Part shown: piece after piece, positions 53,011-61,052 of the stretch
Position numbering within the stretch: position 1 is the stretch's first letter
Layout: every line of letters starts with the position of its first letter
Assembly (NCBI GenBank): GCA_014872785.1
Contig: WKFJ01000056.1
Coordinates: 1 to 64,000 of the forward strand
DNA: 64,000 nt
Source of the DNA: Alteromonadaceae bacterium
GTDB taxonomy: Bacteria; Pseudomonadota; Gammaproteobacteria; Enterobacterales; Alteromonadaceae
Direction: 5' to 3'
Notes under the pieces: model-generated
Told to the model about the DNA's origin: nothing
Database searches by the model: none
What the model saw: the letters and a program-made list of their open reading frames with translations, nothing else
Program-made: the position numbers and the translations under genes

Positions 53011-53060
53011 TTAAACCCGGCAGGGGATATATCTATCCCTTGACGGGAGTGGTGTATCCA
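53011..53060 (+). promoter_or_regulatory. Pseudoknot leader, copy 4
   Basis: TTAAACCC, stem CCCG..AGGG / CCCT..CGGG with a small internal loop. Loop GGATATA can pair with TGTATCC just downstream (7 bp). It lies about 30 nt before the gene at 53089. Positions may be off by one. Confidence 0.7.
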
Positions 53061-53088
53061 ATCCTGCCTCTATTTGGGAGGCCGAATC

Positions 53089-53781
53089 ATGGCTACATCA
53101 AAAAACACTAAAGCAACCTCTTTAAACAACGAACATGCTCGTCGTGTTCAAATCGCGGCTTACGCGAAAGAATCTGGTATGAACGAAACCCAACTTGCCC
53201 GCAAGTTCGGCGTTACCGAACACCAGGTTAAGTCTGCGTTGTCGCGAGACAAAAGGGGAACCTTGCTCAAAAAGAATGGAAAAAACATGAACCCCAACTG
53301 GTTTGGCGAAGATTGCTTTTTTCACTCTGATGACACCTACCTTTTTACCGCGCGTGAGCGTGGTGAAATGAAAGATTCCATTAGCCTTCACGGGCTCATG
53401 GATCCTGATTATGACGAAGTCAATGGAGGCAACCACTTTAAGTGGGGCGAAACCCAGTGTCTTGAGTTGTGGGAAGGTATCGTCACTCTGGCCATGAAGC
53501 ACATCCGAGATTGTGATGAAAGCTCAGAGGACTTCAAGGAAGCATTACTGCTTTTGAGAAGCGACGGAGCAAGGCTTTATGCCAAGGCAATGCATATTGA
53601 TTTAGAAGCGGTCATTTTGGCCGCTCAAAATATCAAAAAAGGCGAAAAGCCGATGCTCGACCATTTTATGGAAAACGAGCATTCATCGCCGAGAGGCGCG
53701 ATGGCTGACATTGACGTCACCAATTCAATGTTCCTAGGAGCATTTTTTGGCGGCGCTCAAGTATTCGGCATCAAAGGGTAG
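53089..53781 (+). CDS. Helix-turn-helix DNA-binding protein
   Basis: 230 residues from the ATG at 53089 (GGGAGG 8 nt upstream). Residues 20-50 form a helix-turn-helix (MNETQLARKFGVTEHQVKSALSRD). The rest is an acidic helical domain without recognised family, ending in a hydrophobic glycine-rich tail (MFLGAFFGGAQVFG). It may regulate this block. Confidence 0.7.
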   Translation: MATSKNTKATSLNNEHARRVQIAAYAKESGMNETQLARKFGVTEHQVKSALSRDKRGTLLKKNGKNMNPNWFGEDCFFHSDDTYLFTARERGEMKDSISLHGLMDPDYDEVNGGNHFKWGETQCLELWEGIVTLAMKHIRDCDESSEDFKEALLLLRSDGARLYAKAMHIDLEAVILAAQNIKKGEKPMLDHFMENEHSSPRGAMADIDVTNSMFLGAFFGGAQVFGIKG

Positions 53782-53817
53782 CGATACCAAACTAACCACG
53801 CCGCACAAGCGGCACAC

Positions 53818-53862
53818 TTAAACCCGGAGGGTTCATGACAATGACCTTCGGGTCGTCGTGGA
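53818..53862 (+). promoter_or_regulatory. Pseudoknot leader, copy 5
   Basis: TTAAACCC, stem CCCGGAGG (53823-53830) / CCTTCGGG (53845-53852). Loop CATGAC (53834-53839) pairs with GTCGTG (53855-53860). It lies about 26 nt before the AAA+ ATPase gene. Confidence 0.75.
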
Positions 53863-53888
53863 TCTTCCTCTTTTAAAGAGAAAGAAAA

Positions 53889-55007
53889 ATGAATGACAAA
53901 AAACTAAAAACTATTGCTGATCAAGAACCACCAGCCAACACCAATGTTACGCCTATTAGGAACGCCTTGGATTTAGGGAATTACCCTAAATTGAAGGTAA
54001 AAGCATCGGAGTTATTTCCAGATGCATTTCCTGATAAGTCGTATGACATGGACATACCCCAGTACACGCCGGGGCATGTGAATGTTATGCCAAGAAACGA
54101 GTATTACGTGCCACCTGTTGAGGTGACACAAGACTTACTCTCTTGGGTTAAACGAAAGGATAAACCTTTCTCATTTGGTTTGGTGGGGCCAACAGGTACG
54201 GGTAAAACCGAACTGCCGTACTATCTTTCATCGACACTGAATATGCCAGTGTACGTGTGCAAGATAAACGCGGCGACGATGCCGGAGGATTTGGAAGGGA
54301 CGCAAGTCTTGTCTGAATCAGAAAACGGCAACGTTGTGATGACGGAAATGCCAGGTCCTGTGCTACAGGCTTACGAGAACGGCGGTCTTCTCATTATTGA
54401 TGAGATAGACAAGGCCAATGAAGCCACCCAAGCGGCGTTGTACGCTATCTTGGAAGGCAAACCGTTTGCCATTGAGCGTTTTGGGCGCACGGTGCAGCAG
54501 CACCCTGACTGCATGATTGTGGTCACGTCCAATACGACAGGCTCTGGTGGTGACCCTCGCTACCATACTTCCCAAAAGCTAGACGATGCGCTTCGAGCGC
54601 GTATTGGGTGGCATGAAATGACCTTCCCCTCGCAAGAGGAAGAGGTGAATTTCCTCCGTCGACGGTTCAAGAAACTTTCTCGGCCCATCATCACCAAGAT
54701 GGTGAAGCTGGCGACAAGTTTGCGCGCGTCCGTGTCAGACGACAAAAGCAATGTCCAGCTGGTGATTTCACCGAGGACATTGGCCAACTGGTGCTCTGCG
54801 GCCATGATGTATGGCAAAAGAGCGACCTTGAGAAAGTCACTGAAAGTGACCGTCTTTGGGACGATTGATGCAGGCGACGAGGAAACCCACGCAGCGGTCG
54901 AAACGGCATTGCAGGCAGTGTTTAAGGGAGAGATAGATGAATCGTTAGAAACGCTCATCAACCGATACCCTTGCAAGCCAGGTGAAGATGATAAACCGGT
55001 AAAGTAA
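53889..55007 (+). CDS. MoxR/CobS-type AAA+ ATPase
   Basis: 372 residues. Walker A is GPTGTGKT (100-107), Walker B LLIIDEID (D171, E172), sensor 1 VVTSNTTG, and an arginine-finger segment DDALRARIGWH. The closest relatives I recall are CobS-like ATPases of plasmids and phages. Such ATPases work with a vWA partner (CobT-like), and one is encoded at 58723. The target is unknown; a chaperone or remodelling role for element proteins is inferred. Confidence 0.85.
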   Translation: MNDKKLKTIADQEPPANTNVTPIRNALDLGNYPKLKVKASELFPDAFPDKSYDMDIPQYTPGHVNVMPRNEYYVPPVEVTQDLLSWVKRKDKPFSFGLVGPTGTGKTELPYYLSSTLNMPVYVCKINAATMPEDLEGTQVLSESENGNVVMTEMPGPVLQAYENGGLLIIDEIDKANEATQAALYAILEGKPFAIERFGRTVQQHPDCMIVVTSNTTGSGGDPRYHTSQKLDDALRARIGWHEMTFPSQEEEVNFLRRRFKKLSRPIITKMVKLATSLRASVSDDKSNVQLVISPRTLANWCSAAMMYGKRATLRKSLKVTVFGTIDAGDEETHAAVETALQAVFKGEIDESLETLINRYPCKPGEDDKPVK

Positions 55008-55063
55008 CAACCACGCCAAGCCCAAAGGCAACATCTTGGTTTGACCAAGGTGAGGCCGTGCTG

Positions 55064-55528
55064 GTGGAAGCGTGGTTACCGGAAGACAAAGACTATGCAG
55101 GCTTTGTCAAACCACTTGCTCAACACAATCAACCTTTTGGCTTGATTGAAAACGAAAAAATCGTTGAAACCACATCGGTGGTGCCAGACGATTTCGCCGT
55201 TGAGTACCAGTATCATCACTGCCGGTTAGACGTTGTGGATGGGAAACCATCTTTAGATGTGCTTCCTTATCGGCCAACCGAGTATCCGGAGGCAGATGTT
55301 GACGTCATGTGGTATCACCATGCCGGCGACAACAAATACTGGGCGGTATCAAAAGACGGGAAACTGTCTTTTTACAGCAATAGCAAGACCAACAATGTGT
55401 TGGTTTGCCAATCCTTAAAGGGAACTGCTAGTGCAATGTCACGCGCTAGTCAAAAAACCCAAAAGGGCTACATACAAGTGAGCTTAAACGCGCGTTTTTG
55501 CGCAACAACCCGTTCACTTAAATCCTAA
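55064..55528 (+). CDS. Hypothetical protein
   Basis: 154 residues from the GTG at 55064 (GAGG 8 nt upstream); the GTG at 55058 is too close. Tryptophan/tyrosine rich (YQYHHCRLD, WYHHAGDNKYWAVS). The last 25 residues overlap a hairpin (GCGCG/CGCGC type) and basic low-complexity sequence, so the true end could differ. The upstream 55 nt contain a GCC-CAAA-GGC hairpin and CTTGG-TTTGA-CCAAG instead of the standard pseudoknot. Confidence 0.55.
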   Translation: MEAWLPEDKDYAGFVKPLAQHNQPFGLIENEKIVETTSVVPDDFAVEYQYHHCRLDVVDGKPSLDVLPYRPTEYPEADVDVMWYHHAGDNKYWAVSKDGKLSFYSNSKTNNVLVCQSLKGTASAMSRASQKTQKGYIQVSLNARFCATTRSLKS

Positions 55529-55562
55529 CCCCGAGGCGGGACATTCCGCTTCGCGGGATGTT
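55526..55562 (+). promoter_or_regulatory. Pseudoknot leader, copy 6
   Basis: TAACCC, stem CGAGGCGG (55531-55538) / CCGCTTCG (55545-55552). Loop GACAT (55539-55543) pairs with ATGTT (55557-55561). It lies about 33 nt before the gene at 55595. Confidence 0.65.
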
Positions 55563-55594
55563 TTTGCCTCTTTTTTTAAAAAGAGAAAAAAACA

Positions 55595-56647
55595 ATGGAA
55601 CAAAATGATTTTCTAACCCAGTTCAAGGGAAATCTAATTCTTTTCGGTGTATCTGGCAGCTGTGGCGAAGCCACAGTCAAAGGTGCACGCACCGTGGTAA
55701 ACGGTGTGGAAATAGATAGCTCCCTGGTAAAGGGCACCACTATCCAGTGGTTCCCCTCAGCCGAACTTAAGTTCGTCAACAAATACTTGACCCGCGTATC
55801 ACGCAAAGTCAAGGAAATCGGGCTGCTGCTCCATAAGGGCGTAGCACTTATCAGCGATGATAAGATGGAGGATTTTCGAAACTGGTTGAAAGACCAGCAA
55901 GTGGAATTCCAGGCTGAAGTCGAAGCGCTTGCGCTTCGGTTTGATGAGGTGGTCGAAGACCACGTTAAGGCCAACCCCGATGTGGCTGAACTCATAGAGG
56001 GGCACATCACCAACAAGGTCAAAGACGGTGCGCACAGCGACCCGCTCCAAGCCTTGGCCGGATGGATGGGCTCATTTCGCTTCGCAGCATTCCCTCCAAT
56101 TCCCTTCATGACTTTTGAAGAGGAACAAGAGGACTTGCCGGCATTGGCCACCATGTCGCTTTGGGACGACGTGGCCATGCAAAGCAAGCTGTTGCACGAC
56201 AACAGCTTCCTTGGCGAAGAAGCTTGCTCACAACGTGCTATCACGGCGGTGCGCAAGATATACACCAAGCTCGAATCCATGAGCTTTCTTCATGACGGTA
56301 TTATCAACGTCGTTTCGTTCTTTGACGAAGCGTTCGACGATATGCCCAAAAAAGGGGAAGTCTCGGGAGTCAAGTTTGCTCAAGTGAAGAAGCTTTTAGC
56401 GCTTTGCTCAGAAGCTGAAACCCTCCGCAGTATTGCGGCAGGTAAGGTCGATGCGCAAACCGCACTTGGCGCGGTTGTCGAGGAAGAAACGCCAACTGGC
56501 GAAGAAAACTGGTTTGATGAAGACGATGATGTCATTACGCCGACTCCCATGAGTCAGCAACAGACACCACCTTCACAGGCCAAAAAACCCCTACCAGCAT
56601 CAGAGATGCAGCCCGAATTCGTTTGGGATGATGATGATAACTGGTAA
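55595..56647 (+). CDS. DUF3150-like protein
   Basis: 350 residues. Beta-rich start, then a long helical region (about 60-110), and an acidic C-terminal tail (FVWDDDDNW). It resembles the family I know as DUF3150, which accompanies CobS-like ATPases on phages and plasmids; this is from memory and moderate. It lies between the ATPase gene and the CobT-like gene, so a three-component complex is plausible. Confidence 0.6.
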   Translation: MEQNDFLTQFKGNLILFGVSGSCGEATVKGARTVVNGVEIDSSLVKGTTIQWFPSAELKFVNKYLTRVSRKVKEIGLLLHKGVALISDDKMEDFRNWLKDQQVEFQAEVEALALRFDEVVEDHVKANPDVAELIEGHITNKVKDGAHSDPLQALAGWMGSFRFAAFPPIPFMTFEEEQEDLPALATMSLWDDVAMQSKLLHDNSFLGEEACSQRAITAVRKIYTKLESMSFLHDGIINVVSFFDEAFDDMPKKGEVSGVKFAQVKKLLALCSEAETLRSIAAGKVDAQTALGAVVEEETPTGEENWFDEDDDVITPTPMSQQQTPPSQAKKPLPASEMQPEFVWDDDDNW

Positions 56648-56648
56648 T

Positions 56649-56698
56649 TAAACCCCGCAGGGATAACAGCATACGCCCTACGGGGTCGTGCTGTTTCC
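56649..56698 (+). promoter_or_regulatory. Pseudoknot leader, copy 7
   Basis: TTAAACCCC, stem CCCCGcAGGG (56653-56662) / CCCTaCGGGG (56676-56685). Loop AACAGCA (56665-56671) pairs perfectly with TGCTGTT (56689-56695). The best pseudoknot of the set. Two further hairpins (CAATAC/GTATTG, TTGAGA/TCTCAA) lie before the gene at 56790. Confidence 0.8.
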
Positions 56699-56789
56699 CT
56701 GTAATAACCCTGTGAGGTGGGTTCATTCAATACGCCTTCTAAACAGGGTGTATTGAGAACTCACTTCTCAATTATTTCGGAGAAACAAC

Positions 56790-57929
56790 ATGAACGCGAA
56801 AACAAAAAAATCGCTTTACGACGTCAGAGACGTCAAGACTCAATTAAGCGCCAGCGCAGGTTGGCCAGCGGTATTGAGCCATTTCGGCTTGCCCGTGACT
56901 GGGCATAAACAAAAAGACCTACAACAGGGGCCTTGCCCGTTATCAGGCAAAGGCAACACCAAGTTTCGTTTCCTTCAGGATTACGATACTACCGGTGGTG
57001 CCCACCACAATGATGAAGGCCGTTTTACCAACGGCATTGATTTATTAATGTGGTTCAAGGGCTGGGACTTTGCCGAGGCTGTTCGTGAAGTCGGGGAGTT
57101 TATCAACGCCCCTACCACTGACCTAAAAACGTTTGTTGGCAAAAGTCGGGCACCGGCGCAGCCGCGTCAGTGCTATATCGAACCACAAGAGGCGCAAAAG
57201 CGACAGGCGAGAATTGACAAGTATTTGTCTGAATCCGTGCCTATTGCTGGCACGCTTGGTGAGAAGTACCTACGCCATCGCGGTATTAAGGCAGAACTTA
57301 GCTACCTTGGGGAAAACCTGCGTTTCCACCCTGCCATGCCCTACTGGTGCAAGGCGACGGAAACCTGGTTGAGGTTCCCTACGATGCTAGGTAAGTACTA
57401 CGACAAAAACGGAGAGTTTTTGACGTTACACCGCACGTTTTTGAACCCTTGCGGGACGAAAAAAGCGGAATTGCCCTTGTATGACGGAAAAAAACAGGCC
57501 ACTAAAATGATACTAGCTCCACCTCGCGATATGCGTGGCGGGTACATCAAAATTGATGAACCTGTGCATATCAAAGATGGACAGCATCTTTTGGGGTTGT
57601 CTGAGGGGATAGAGAATGCCCTTACCGTAAGGGAAGGCTTTTGTGTCCCGGTGTGGGCAGGTTACTCAAGCTCTCTGTTAGAGATCATAGAGTTGCCGCC
57701 CTTCGTGACATTGGTGCCCGTGTTTGCGGATTTGGATGAGAATGGTGCTGGCGTTAAGTCAGCGAAAAAACTCAAAGCCAAATACCCGCAGCGCGACGTG
57801 GTGGTGGTACCTCCCTTTAGTGATAAGGAAGAGACCGATTGGAATGACGAATACAAGGAAAAAGGCGATGCCGCTTTTCAGGGTATTTCGTTAAACCCAA
57901 ACGTGTCTAGCCAAAGGAGGGTTGCCTAA
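56790..57929 (+). CDS. Primase-like TOPRIM protein with eroded zinc finger
   Basis: 379 residues, CGGAG 7-8 nt before the ATG. The N-terminal 110 residues follow the P4-alpha/plasmid primase layout (GPCPLSGKGNTKFRF, GGAHHNDEG, IDLLMWFKGWDFAEAVREV), but the zinc-binding cysteine pairs are missing. A TOPRIM domain follows: LGLSEGIENAL (about 270) and PVFADLDENGAG (about 310). It may make primers for incoming DNA. It ends in TAATG overlapping the ferredoxin gene. Confidence 0.75.
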   Translation: MNAKTKKSLYDVRDVKTQLSASAGWPAVLSHFGLPVTGHKQKDLQQGPCPLSGKGNTKFRFLQDYDTTGGAHHNDEGRFTNGIDLLMWFKGWDFAEAVREVGEFINAPTTDLKTFVGKSRAPAQPRQCYIEPQEAQKRQARIDKYLSESVPIAGTLGEKYLRHRGIKAELSYLGENLRFHPAMPYWCKATETWLRFPTMLGKYYDKNGEFLTLHRTFLNPCGTKKAELPLYDGKKQATKMILAPPRDMRGGYIKIDEPVHIKDGQHLLGLSEGIENALTVREGFCVPVWAGYSSSLLEIIELPPFVTLVPVFADLDENGAGVKSAKKLKAKYPQRDVVVVPPFSDKEETDWNDEYKEKGDAAFQGISLNPNVSSQRRVA

Positions 57930-58180
57930 TGATCACCGTTAGCCGTGGTAACTCTGTAAGCGACATCCCAGTGACAGGTACGTTACTGGAGTCGCTTGAG
58001 CGTGCAAGTGTGCCGGTCGAAACACACTGCCGCTCTGGCGTATGTGGCCTTTGTCGCATGAAACTTAAATCAGGTAACGTCGAGTATATCGAGACGCCGC
58101 TTGGTTGGGTGGAAGACGATGAAGTGTTGGTATGCTGCGCCGTTCCAACATCCCAAAAAATAGAGATAGAAGTGCTGTGA
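57929..58180 (+). CDS. Plant-type [2Fe-2S] ferredoxin
   Basis: 83 residues. C34-x4-C39-x2-C42 and C69 or C70 provide the cluster ligands, the standard plant-type pattern, and the family length is right. It overlaps the primase stop by one base. Small ferredoxins on phages and plasmids often serve ribonucleotide reductase, but none is seen here; the electron partner is unknown. Confidence 0.85.
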   Translation: MITVSRGNSVSDIPVTGTLLESLERASVPVETHCRSGVCGLCRMKLKSGNVEYIETPLGWVEDDEVLVCCAVPTSQKIEIEVL

Positions 58181-58640
58181 TGGATAATACAGCGCCTCTT
58201 TCTCGCACATACAACGTAGAGCAGCAATGCATCCACGTTGACCTCAATGGCCTGGATAGGTGACAACCCAAAATTTCGGTGTGGTTGTCCTTATCCTGGC
58301 TGTTGCCTTTTTATTGTCAAGTAGTGACATCTCCCATTCAGTCGCACGAACCGTCAGTCGTTTTACCCTTGCTTTTAAGGGGTAAGGGTAAAACGATTTT
58401 CACATGAACTTTGTACCTATCATTTGTATGCATTCATCTTCCTTCACCGGAAGACTTGTTTGCGATAGGCGCATCGTTCGACTCTAGCTGTCGAGTAGAC
58501 ACGCGGGTAAGCCTTTCCGGTTTACTGACATTGGACAGTCGTTCAATTTATTTCGCGAAAGCGTTTACCACCCACTTTTGAGGATGCCGAAACATCTGAT
58601 GAAGTGACCAAACACCGCTGTAATGAAACTATTTCACAGC
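58181..58640 (+). ncRNA. Long structured leader C (non-coding)
   Basis: About 460 nt without a gene. Contains a long hairpin (GGATA-GGT-GACAACC / GGTTGTC-CT-TATCC, about 58255-58300), a perfect 12-bp stem at 58359-58370 / 58384-58395 (CGTTTTACCCTT and its complement), the conserved two-hairpin element at 58478-58526, and CGC-GAAA-GCG at about 58552. Any of the first two could be a terminator or attenuator; none has a strong T run. Confidence 0.5.
58478..58526 (+). promoter_or_regulatory. Conserved two-hairpin element, copy C
   Basis: CGACTCTAGCTGTCGAGTA followed by GTAAGCC / GGTTTAC with loop TTTCC. The second stem is different from copies A and B but fully paired. Confidence 0.6.
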
Positions 58641-58644
58641 ATTG

Positions 58645-58697
58645 TAAACCCCGGCTGGGACATGATTTTTTCTGCTCAGGCGGGAAGTCATGGCTAC
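58645..58697 (+). promoter_or_regulatory. Pseudoknot leader, copy 8
   Basis: GTAAACCCC, stem CCCGGCTGGG (58650-58659) / CTCAGGCGGG (58675-58684) with one mismatch. Loop CATGA (58661-58665) pairs with TCATG (58688-58692). It lies about 25 nt before the gene at 58723. Confidence 0.65.
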
Positions 58698-58722
58698 CAG
58701 TCTCATATTTGGAGAACAAGCC

Positions 58723-60483
58723 ATGCAACAGCATGAATTTAAGCAATACGCACACAACGTCATCCCGATGCTTTCAGGCGTTGGCGGTATAGGTATCAGT
58801 ATTTCAGGCCAGATGGCCTATACCAATGGTGAGCGTATCAATCTTCCCATGGGAGATTATACGGACAAAAACTTCTTAGCACTGTGCAAAGGGTTGATGT
58901 TCCACGAATGTGGCCATCACCGCTATACAAGCTTTGATGAATGGAACCACGCGACCGGTAAGACACCAGCGCTTCATTCAATAGTCAATAGCTTTGAAGA
59001 TCCACGGATTGAAAAAGCCACCATTGACTATTTCCCAGGTGCCGAATTTCATTTTTTTAAAATGACTGAGGTGCTTATGGAAAGAGGCTTTTGGGCGAGT
59101 CCAAAGGAGGAAAACATCATCGATGCTTTCCTCCTTTATTACCCATCTTACCAGGTTGTTGGGTATCCAATGCTCCAAGAGTATGTGGCACAGGCTGAGA
59201 ACATCATGCGGCGCACGCAGGGTGATCAACTCACAGACGCCCTTATCCATGAAATGGACAAGATTGGAAAAGCGTCTAATACCCAAGACATCATCGAGAT
59301 TGCCAAGGATGTTTTTGAACTGCTCAAGCAGCAGCAAGAAGACAACCAGCAGCAACCTAAGCCACAACAAGGCCAAGGAGATGATGCGGGAGAGGATGAA
59401 GATGGTTCGCAAGGACAGTCTCAGTCAGACCAGTCAGGCTCAGAAGATGGTCCGCAAGGACAGTCTCAATCTGACCAGTCAGGCTCAGAAGATGGTTCGC
59501 AAGGACAATCTCAATCCGACCAGTCTGGTGATGATGTGAGTCAAGGGCAGGGTGACATAGAGGATACGCAACCAAGCGTTAAATCTACCCCCGCCCAAGA
59601 TGGTGCAAAAGCCCTGGAGGAGTTTTTAAATTCCCAAACGGTAAAGGACTTTCATCAAGATTTGATGGAGGAAATAAACCAAATGGCGCAGAAACACCAA
59701 GACTCTGATCAGAAAGGTCATGGTCTAGATCTTTCATTTGACATAATCCGCAGGGATTACGTGTCAATCCCAGGATACGTCCCAAAAGACACATCGGGTT
59801 TAGCGCGAGATTTCTACACGACCTTACATAAGGTCATGTTTGATCAAACGCGTACGATGCGTGTGCCCAAAAAGACGGGCGCTAAAATCATCCCCAATAG
59901 GCTAAGTGGCATTGCGACTGGCAATTATGCTGTTTTCCAACAGCGTTTGCGTAAGCGTGATATCACTACTGCTATATCGGTGTTGGTCGATGCGTCCGGT
60001 TCTATGGGTAGGCATAACATGTCTGAGGCGAATAAAACAGCCTTTGCATTAGCCACAGCATTTGGCCGGATGAATGTCCCTTCCCAAGTCACCTATTTTG
60101 GCTGCTGGGAAGATGACAGGCCGGGTAACTTTTTGCACTGTGCCCAGTCTTTTGGCGGCGCACTGGACAAAAAGCGTTTTGGCGTTTCCTATAACGGCAG
60201 CACTCCCACTCACGCGGGAATGCATTTAGCGGCGATGGAGATGGCTAATCGGAAAGAGCAGAACAAATTTATGTTCATCTTGACCGATGGCGACCCAGAC
60301 TCTATTGCATCTGTACAGAAGATGAACGGTATATGCCAGTCACTAGGGATTAAAATAATTCCAATTGGCTTAGGTGTTAAAACCGTTCGCGGCTTTGATA
60401 CAGGTGAGTTCGTCTGTGCTGAAGATTCAAGCGCGGTAAATGCCGCGTTAAAAGAAGCGATTAAGTATCGCTTATTCAACTAA
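58723..60483 (+). CDS. CobT-like protein with HExxH and vWA domain
   Basis: 586 residues from the ATG at 58723 (GGAG 8 nt upstream). HECGH at 61-65 is followed by a helical domain with SFEDPRIEKA, like the metalloprotease-like start of CobT-family proteins. A Gln/Ser/Asp linker (about 205-290) contains three 15-residue repeats. The C-terminal vWA domain has a complete MIDAS start D423-ASGSM. Partner of the MoxR/CobS-like ATPase at 53889. Whether the HExxH is an active protease is unknown. Confidence 0.82.
   Translation: MQQHEFKQYAHNVIPMLSGVGGIGISISGQMAYTNGERINLPMGDYTDKNFLALCKGLMFHECGHHRYTSFDEWNHATGKTPALHSIVNSFEDPRIEKATIDYFPGAEFHFFKMTEVLMERGFWASPKEENIIDAFLLYYPSYQVVGYPMLQEYVAQAENIMRRTQGDQLTDALIHEMDKIGKASNTQDIIEIAKDVFELLKQQQEDNQQQPKPQQGQGDDAGEDEDGSQGQSQSDQSGSEDGPQGQSQSDQSGSEDGSQGQSQSDQSGDDVSQGQGDIEDTQPSVKSTPAQDGAKALEEFLNSQTVKDFHQDLMEEINQMAQKHQDSDQKGHGLDLSFDIIRRDYVSIPGYVPKDTSGLARDFYTTLHKVMFDQTRTMRVPKKTGAKIIPNRLSGIATGNYAVFQQRLRKRDITTAISVLVDASGSMGRHNMSEANKTAFALATAFGRMNVPSQVTYFGCWEDDRPGNFLHCAQSFGGALDKKRFGVSYNGSTPTHAGMHLAAMEMANRKEQNKFMFILTDGDPDSIASVQKMNGICQSLGIKIIPIGLGVKTVRGFDTGEFVCAEDSSAVNAALKEAIKYRLFN
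59401..59535 (+). repeat. Three 45-bp tandem repeats
   Basis: Three in-frame copies of 45 bp encoding the 15-residue unit DGSQGQSQSDQSGSE (third copy slightly changed at its end), within the flexible linker of the CobT-like protein. Confidence 0.85.
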
Positions 60484-60522
60484 CCCCGAGCAGGGCTATT
60501 TACCCTGCAAGGGGTAGATGGC
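60482..60522 (+). promoter_or_regulatory. Pseudoknot leader, copy 9
   Basis: TAACCCC, stem CCCC..GCAGGG (60484-60495) / CCCTGC..GGGG (60503-60514). Loop GCTATTTA (60495-60502) pairs with TAGATGGC (60515-60522). It lies about 26 nt before the gene at 60549. Confidence 0.75.
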
Positions 60523-60548
60523 TTTTGCTCCTATTAAGGAGATACATC

Positions 60549-60737
60549 ATGGTGAAACATCACTATGTCGAAGCCATTGATAAAGGCGGCATCATTTGTC
60601 GCGACACGAACGCGTGGAAAGTCAGCAGTAAACTAAAGCAATTTGGTTTGCTCGCGACAGGCCACCGCATCAGGCTAGTGGAAAAAACAGTCTCAAGACC
60701 GCTTAAGGTCGGCAACATCATCGAGAGGACACTCTGA
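60549..60737 (+). CDS. Small basic hypothetical protein (62 aa)
   Basis: 62 residues from the ATG at 60549 (AAGGAG 7-8 nt upstream). Basic, beta-like (HYVEAIDKGGIICRD, GHRIRLVEKT). The stop overlaps the next start in TGATG, so translation is coupled. No family recognised. Confidence 0.6.
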   Translation: MVKHHYVEAIDKGGIICRDTNAWKVSSKLKQFGLLATGHRIRLVEKTVSRPLKVGNIIERTL

Positions 60738-60976
60738 TGGTGACAAGACTGTTTTTTCTGCGTGTCTTGACGGATGTCGGGACACAAGATCGTGAAGACG
60801 TCAGGGTGTTCAGCCGAACCCAGACCAAAAAAAATGAATTTTGTTCGCTGTATTACACGAGCAAACACTTCATTAAAGTGTTCTTTGACAAAAATCACGT
60901 CTATCTGCGAAGCAAAGTTGAGCCACGCACCCGTGCGTGCTCACCCACTATCGCACTTCAACAAGAATGCGCGTAA
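60737..60976 (+). CDS. Small hypothetical protein (79 aa)
   Basis: 79 residues, ATG overlapping the stop of the previous gene. Basic, with strands LFFLRVLTDV and KVFFDKNHVYL. No family recognised. An alternative frame over the same DNA (starting at 60774) is only an upstream extension of the gene at 61053. Confidence 0.5.
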   Translation: MVTRLFFLRVLTDVGTQDREDVRVFSRTQTKKNEFCSLYYTSKHFIKVFFDKNHVYLRSKVEPRTRACSPTIALQQECA

Positions 60977-60983
60977 GCGCGAT

Positions 60984-61026
60984 GTAAACCCGAAACGGGA
61001 CGCTTCCCGTTTATCGGGTAGGCGAC
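60984..61026 (+). promoter_or_regulatory. Pseudoknot leader, copy 10
   Basis: GTAAACCC, stem CCCGAAACGGG (60989-60999) / CCCGTTT-at-CGGG (61006-61018). Loop CGCTT (61001-61005) pairs with AGGCG (61020-61024). It lies about 27 nt before the gene at 61053. Confidence 0.7.
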
Positions 61027-61052
61027 CTTGTTTCCTGACTCGGAGAAATTCC

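Noticed and set aside
58590-58650. Hammerhead-like ribozyme core (CTGATGA followed by GAAA)
   Set aside because: Stem II cannot be closed directly next to the core: nine unpaired bases lie before GAAA, and a simple hairpin GCTGT/ACAGC explains the segment.
60774-61052. N-terminal extension of the small membrane protein at 61053
   Set aside because: The extension runs through the coupled gene at 60737 and through a pseudoknot leader, and the ATG at 61053 has its own ribosome site.
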